NCBI GenBank assembly: GCA_964405435.1
Contig: CAYOOD010000031.1
Span: 1 to 64,000, forward strand
Source: DVEG01 sp964405435
GTDB taxonomy: Bacteria; Cyanobacteriota; Cyanobacteriia; Cyanobacteriales; Oscillatoriaceae
Length of the DNA: 64,000 nucleotides
Direction of reading: 5' to 3'
Positions 62,283-64,000 of the stretch are shown here, in pieces; the first letter of the stretch is position 1, and each line of letters opens with the position of its first letter. A program made the position numbers and the translations under genes. A model generated the notes under the pieces. The model was given only the letters and a program-made list of their open reading frames with translations. It was not told the origin of the DNA and did not search any database.

Positions 62283-62611
62283 ACCAAATGTTAGTTCCTC
62301 AGACGGCAGCGGTTAGAAGCTTTGTGAGAATCTCATAACAAACCGTAACATAAAAAATTATAACACGAGGGCGCGCTAAATACAATAAGAAAATATACCA
62401 ATTTCGTCGGGGCCATCTGAATTAGTCAAGTCTGTAAAGGCAAGCTTGCAACAGACGCGCAATCGCGATCGCGACGACTGGTTCGATGCCAGCTCCGTTG
62501 AGGGGGAGAGCAAGAGAGCAAGAGAGCAGGAGAGCAGGAGAGCAAGAGAGAAACACGTCGCTCTTGATGGAGGCTGCGGCGAGGCATTCCGGGAATGGGG
62601 CGATCGCGCCT
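62283..62611. other. intergenic region upstream of accA 3' end with octamer repeats
   Basis: A+T-rich first half; 62505-62550 is a run of AGAGCAAG/AGAGCAGG octamers (about five and a half units), a microsatellite-like tract 60 bases downstream of accA. No gene. Confidence 0.55.
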
Positions 62612-63592
62612 TTATGCAGAAGCTTCCGCAAAGACGCCGATGTGGCGGAACTTCTGATAGCGCAGTTCGCGGCGCTGTTGAGACGTCAACTTACCGAGTT
62701 CGTCCAAATTCTGGAGCAAACCTGCTTTGAGGATTTCAGCAGCTTTCAGCGGGTCGGAGTGGGCTCCGCCCACCGGTTCGACCAGAATCTGGTCGAGAAT
62801 GCCGAGATTTTTCAAATCCCAAGAGGTCATTTTCAAGGCTTCCGCTGCTTGGGGAGCGAGGCCGGCGTCTTTCCAGAGAATAGCAGCACAGGCTTCGGGA
62901 CTGGCGACGGTGTAAACAGAGTGTTCAAACATCAACAGGCGATCGGCCACGCCAATACCCAAGGCCCCGCCCGAACCGCCCTCGCCGATGACGGTGCAGA
63001 TAATCGGAACGTCGAGGCGGAACATCTCGCGCAGGTTGTAGGCGATCGCCTCTCCCTGACCTTGATGTTCGGCTTCCACAGCCGGCCAAGCGCCGGGGGT
63101 GTCGATAAAGGTGATAATAGCCATGCCAAACCGATTGGCATGTTCCATCAGCCGCATCGCCTTGCGATAGCCGCCCGGGGACGCCATACCGAAGTTTCTC
63201 GCCACGTTGTCCTTAGTATCGCGGCCCTTTTGGTGGCCGAGGATGACAGCGGGACGACCGTCAATGCGGGCAACGCCTCCCACTAAGGCGGGGTCGTCGG
63301 AACAGCGGCGATCGCCGTGCAATTCCATCCACTCGTCGGTAATCGCCTGAATGTAGTCCAGCGTACTCGGGCGGCGGGGATGGCGAGCCACCTGAAGGCG
63401 CTGCATGGGCGACAAACTGCTGAAAATCTCGTGGCGCAGTTGCGACGCTCGCGCTTCCAGTTGGTGGATTTCATCGGAAACATCGACGCCGTTTTCTTCC
63501 GCGAGTTGGCGAATCTGGTCAATGCGATTGTCTAGCTCCGCCAGGGGCTTTTCAAAGTCGAGAAGGAGGGGTTTGCGTTCGGGACTGGCCAC
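62612..63592 (-). CDS. accA: acetyl-CoA carboxylase carboxyltransferase subunit alpha
   Basis: 326 residues starting at GTG (63592). Transfers CO2 from carboxybiotin to acetyl-CoA with AccD, giving malonyl-CoA for fatty acids. The N-terminal helix FEKPLAELDNRIDQIRQLAEENGVDV and the crotonase-fold core with QKGRDTKDNVARNFGMASPGGYRKAMRLM, TFIDTPGAWPAVEAEHQGQGEAIA and GEGGSGGALGIGVADRLLMFEH are diagnostic. Lies 190 bp downstream of the acyl-ACP reductase gene on the same strand, the usual cyanobacterial order for alkane-biosynthesis loci. Confidence 0.97.
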   Translation of the reverse strand: MASPERKPLLLDFEKPLAELDNRIDQIRQLAEENGVDVSDEIHQLEARASQLRHEIFSSLSPMQRLQVARHPRRPSTLDYIQAITDEWMELHGDRRCSDDPALVGGVARIDGRPAVILGHQKGRDTKDNVARNFGMASPGGYRKAMRLMEHANRFGMAIITFIDTPGAWPAVEAEHQGQGEAIAYNLREMFRLDVPIICTVIGEGGSGGALGIGVADRLLMFEHSVYTVASPEACAAILWKDAGLAPQAAEALKMTSWDLKNLGILDQILVEPVGGAHSDPLKAAEILKAGLLQNLDELGKLTSQQRRELRYQKFRHIGVFAEASA

Positions 63593-63781
63593 GTTAACAA
63601 CTGCGATTAGATTGACTGCATTATTTCAACATCGTACCCCGTACCGAGCGCGCCGCCGCCATTCTTTTTCGCGATCGCCCGCGTCAAATCGCCGCTTGGA
63701 GTTCTGGATGGATGACGCCCCAAACGCCAGCGGGCAGTGCTTTGAGATTGACCGCACTAGCCCGCTGTTGATGTCAAAGTT

Positions 63782-64000
63782 TCAAACCGACAGCAGCGGT
63801 CGAAATCCGTGCTTGACCGACACCTGCCCGATCAAATCCATTTTTTCCACGGTAATTTGATTTCGGCCCCAAGAAAAATTGGTGTGCCACTTTTCAAATT
63901 CCAGCAGCATCGATTCGGCAAAGCAGGCAAAGAGCTGGCGCGCCGGCGCGTCCATCAAGTTGACGATTTTCATAATTCGCCAGTCGATATCCAGGGAATG
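63782..64000 (-). CDS. long-chain acyl-ACP reductase, C-terminal part (runs off the window)
   Basis: The last 72 residues of a protein whose start lies beyond position 64000; the frame is open to the edge. It matches the conserved C-terminus of cyanobacterial fatty acyl-ACP reductase: DIDW just inside the edge, then RQLFACFAESMLLEFE, WHTNFSWGRNQIT and VKHGF. The enzyme makes fatty aldehydes that aldehyde-deformylating oxygenase turns into alkanes. An internal ATG (63973) looks like a start but is not one. The neighbouring accA supports the call, and the oxygenase gene should follow beyond the window. Confidence 0.93.
   Translation of the reverse strand, partial: HSLDIDWRIMKIVNLMDAPARQLFACFAESMLLEFEKWHTNFSWGRNQITVEKMDLIGQVSVKHGFRPLLSV

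Noticed and set aside
63782..63973. A 63-residue independent gene starting at ATG 63973
   Set aside because: The frame is open to the window edge and continues the conserved C-terminus of acyl-ACP reductase upstream of that Met.
1..64000. CRISPR arrays, tRNA and rRNA genes
   Set aside because: No spaced identical repeats of CRISPR type and no cloverleaf or rRNA-like sequence noticed; the short repeats seen are simple repeats or hairpins.

Overview
The window comes from a cyanobacterial chromosome, most like a filamentous oscillatorian (Microcoleus, Oscillatoria or Phormidium type). The evidence is the very frequent HIP1 octamer GCGATCGC, a psaK photosystem I gene, the gene order fbp-tal-zwf-opcA, a cyanobacterial acyl-ACP reductase next to accA, and interspersed heptamer-type simple repeats. 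I saw no tRNA, rRNA, CRISPR array or complete insertion sequence.

Layout. 0-3 kb: a split partner-switching module (STAS antagonist, response-regulator/PP2C phosphatase, RsbW-like kinase). 3-6 kb: a secreted protein, cysE, a flavoprotein and an exported protein. 6.2-8.8 kb: the B12-dependent ribonucleotide reductase nrdJ, split by a 251-nt group I intron. 8.9-10 kb: a small conserved protein and an RRM RNA-binding protein. 10-16 kb: a heavy-metal RND efflux operon (adaptor, pump, lipoprotein). 16.4-22.5 kb: fbp-tal-zwf-opcA, covering the oxidative pentose-phosphate pathway and its OpcA activator. 22.7-26.7 kb: a baeRF-like protein, a zinc alcohol dehydrogenase and a DUF4142 protein.

27.5-43.2 kb is a sugar region: a glycosyltransferase/UDP-galactopyranose mutase fusion, a GH1/RmlD fusion, galK, galT and a GH2 beta-galactosidase-like enzyme. 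Together these suggest galactose release, entry into the Leloir pathway and galactofuranose use. It is interrupted at about 34-38.9 kb by an A+T-rich, HIP1-poor set of genes (sulfotransferase, Asp/Asn-hydroxylase-type dioxygenase, methyltransferase, threonine-aldolase-type PLP enzyme) that resembles a small tailoring cluster, followed by an M24-fold protein lacking several metal ligands.

45-54.8 kb is a signalling block: a GAF-GAF-PAS nucleotide cyclase, an HTH/AAA_35 NTPase, two alpha/beta hydrolases and a 1163-residue AAA_35 protein with four GAF domains and no recognisable output domain. 54.8-64 kb holds a PBP/beta-lactamase-fold protein, a membrane GTPase, psaK (TTG start), trpF, folE, an SDR, accA and the C-terminal end of acyl-ACP reductase.

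The strongest observations are the nrdJ group I intron (P1, P10 and most core helices can be drawn by hand), the tailoring-gene island, the AAA_35/GAF cluster, two gene fusions (one with a repeat-coded linker, one with a T8 run at the domain junction), an exact 118-bp tandem duplication, and dispersed repeats that have entered coding sequence.
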